Source: an uncultured Lachnospiraceae bacterium (lineage in GTDB: Bacteria > Bacillota > Clostridia > Lachnospirales > Lachnospiraceae). Taken from it: a stretch of 6,771 bases of DNA. Position 1 is the first letter of the stretch, and each line of letters begins with the position of its first letter. A model generated the notes under the pieces. It was not told the DNA's origin. It saw only the letters and a program-made list of their open reading frames with translations, and searched no databases. Shown piece after piece: positions 6,341 to 6,771 of the stretch. The stretch covers positions 1 through 6,771 of the forward strand of contig CAJUQZ010000185.1 of assembly GCA_910588755.1 (NCBI GenBank), read 5' to 3'. Made by a program: the position numbers and the translations under genes.

Positions 6341-6519
6341 CGCCGGAATCTCCCTTCCTAATTCTTCTGCAAGACTGATCCACTCGCAATCATAAGGTCT
6401 GCATTTTTAAGCGATTGCTCTATCGTCTCTCCATCCGCCATACAGCCGGGTAATGCCGGAACATTTGTGATGTATGTCTCATCGTCATCACTCCAATAAA
6501 ACATTTTATTATATGCCAT
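6341..6519 (-). pseudogene. HicB-like antitoxin, broken by a frameshift and truncated
   Basis: From the ATG at 6519 (GGGAGGG seven bases upstream) the frame reads MAYNKMFYWSDDDETYITNV then PALPGCMADGETIEQSLKNA. This is the partial RNase-H-like fold of HicB antitoxins, with its usual Y(I)xxxPxLPGCxxxG pattern. After Ile44 the frame goes off family and stops at 6358. Moving one frame at 6385 restores the expected HicB tail, EWISLAEELGREIPA (6385-6341), so a single base is missing near 6386-6388, probably the first base of a Ser codon. The normal HicB C-terminus is then lost where the sequence merges into the Panacea-like remnant. No hicA toxin gene is recognisable upstream. The ORF could be read as an intact 53-residue protein, but family comparison favours a broken gene. 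Confidence 0.75.
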
Positions 6520-6640
6520 CTCATTTCCCTCCCTCACCAAGCCTGTATTTCTTAACGATATTCCTTATTTCCTTAACCTAGTGCTCTATCTGGCCAGAAA
6601 TGAAACTCGTGAACCACCTGCTTTGCACCATTGCGTCGTT

Positions 6641-6680
6641 AAAATTTCTAGACGATGCCACCCATCGCCGTCGAAATTTT
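6641..6680. repeat. Long imperfect hairpin
   Basis: AAAATTTC (6641-6648) is complementary to GAAATTTT (6673-6680). Inside, CGATG (6653-6657) pairs with CATCG (6663-6667) around a 5-base loop, and GA/TC pairs add two more with small bulges, giving about 15 base pairs in all. It has no following T-run on the plus strand. The stretch 6520-6640 between it and the HicB remnant holds no gene or promoter that I can support. Confidence 0.6.
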
Positions 6681-6715
6681 GCCTAGGGCGTGTTTCAAAA
6701 ATGCTTTCTGTCAGA

Positions 6716-6771
6716 TGTGCGCCACAGTTTGTGGGAGATTTGTGCCAAATGAGGGGCGCATAGCGGGCTAT
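6716..6771. repeat. Clustered inverted repeats at the window edge, likely end of a dispersed element
   Basis: TGTGCGCC (6716-6723) pairs with GGCGCATA (6755-6762), including one G-T pair. Between these arms lie two further hairpins, CCACA/TGTGG (6722-6726 with 6730-6734, the first two bases shared with the outer stem) and ATTTG/CAAAT (6738-6742 with 6746-6750). A last one, ATAGC/GCTAT (6760-6764 with 6767-6771), reaches the edge. The final pair may be the centre of a larger palindrome that continues outside. No transposase is visible, so the element type is not established. Confidence 0.55.

Noticed and set aside
6520..6680. A hicA toxin remnant upstream of hicB (minus-strand reading contains DGWH)
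   Set aside because: Only a four-residue similarity to the HicA DGW-H segment; the following GSHH and VTVP motifs are missing and the frame is interrupted, so chance is more likely.
6581..6763. 60-codon plus-strand ORF at the right edge
   Set aside because: It covers the inverted repeats, has a GTG start with no ribosome site and shows no family resemblance I can defend; it is most likely a chance frame through a repeat.

Overview
The window most resembles a low-to-mid-GC Firmicute of the class Clostridia, probably Lachnospiraceae. This is an inference. It rests on the strong AGGAGG-type Shine-Dalgarno sites, the tight same-strand gene packing, the HTH-type start of the first gene, the DUF4015-type lipoprotein and the HicB/Panacea-like fragments. 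All recognised genes lie on the minus strand, so transcription runs from high to low coordinates.

Right edge (about 6520-6771): no credible gene. The sequence is rich in inverted repeats: a long imperfect hairpin, then a chain of short hairpins that runs off the window. It looks like the end of a dispersed palindromic or insertion-type element. Next (6021-6519) are two decayed toxin-antitoxin-type genes: a HicB-like antitoxin broken by an apparent one-base deletion, running into an N-terminally truncated Panacea (DUF4065)-like remnant. A good intrinsic terminator (5976-6005) closes this unit, followed by a nested palindrome (5924-5968).

Centre (249-5811): a tightly packed four-gene operon behind a possible promoter at 5840-5868. 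In order of transcription it encodes an Hsp90-family ATPase of the short, divergent kind; an all-helical TPR-like protein of unknown function; a secreted lipoprotein with a DUF4015-type putative glycoside hydrolase barrel; and a SUKH (SMI1/KNR4-like) protein with C-terminal leucine-rich repeats. The gene junctions are an 11-base gap, a 4-base overlap and a 3-base gap, so translation is probably coupled. The set combines a chaperone, a helical scaffold, an envelope lipoprotein and an immunity-type recognition module. I do not recognise it as a characterised system, and it is the best candidate here for something new.

Left edge (1-213): the first 33 codons of an HTH protein, probably of the HTH-Uma2 nuclease-like type, with its own near-consensus promoter. 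Directly upstream of the -35 box lie five T4/A4 tracts in helical phase, including a perfect 20-base direct repeat at 30-base spacing. This is a likely curved-DNA or operator array.
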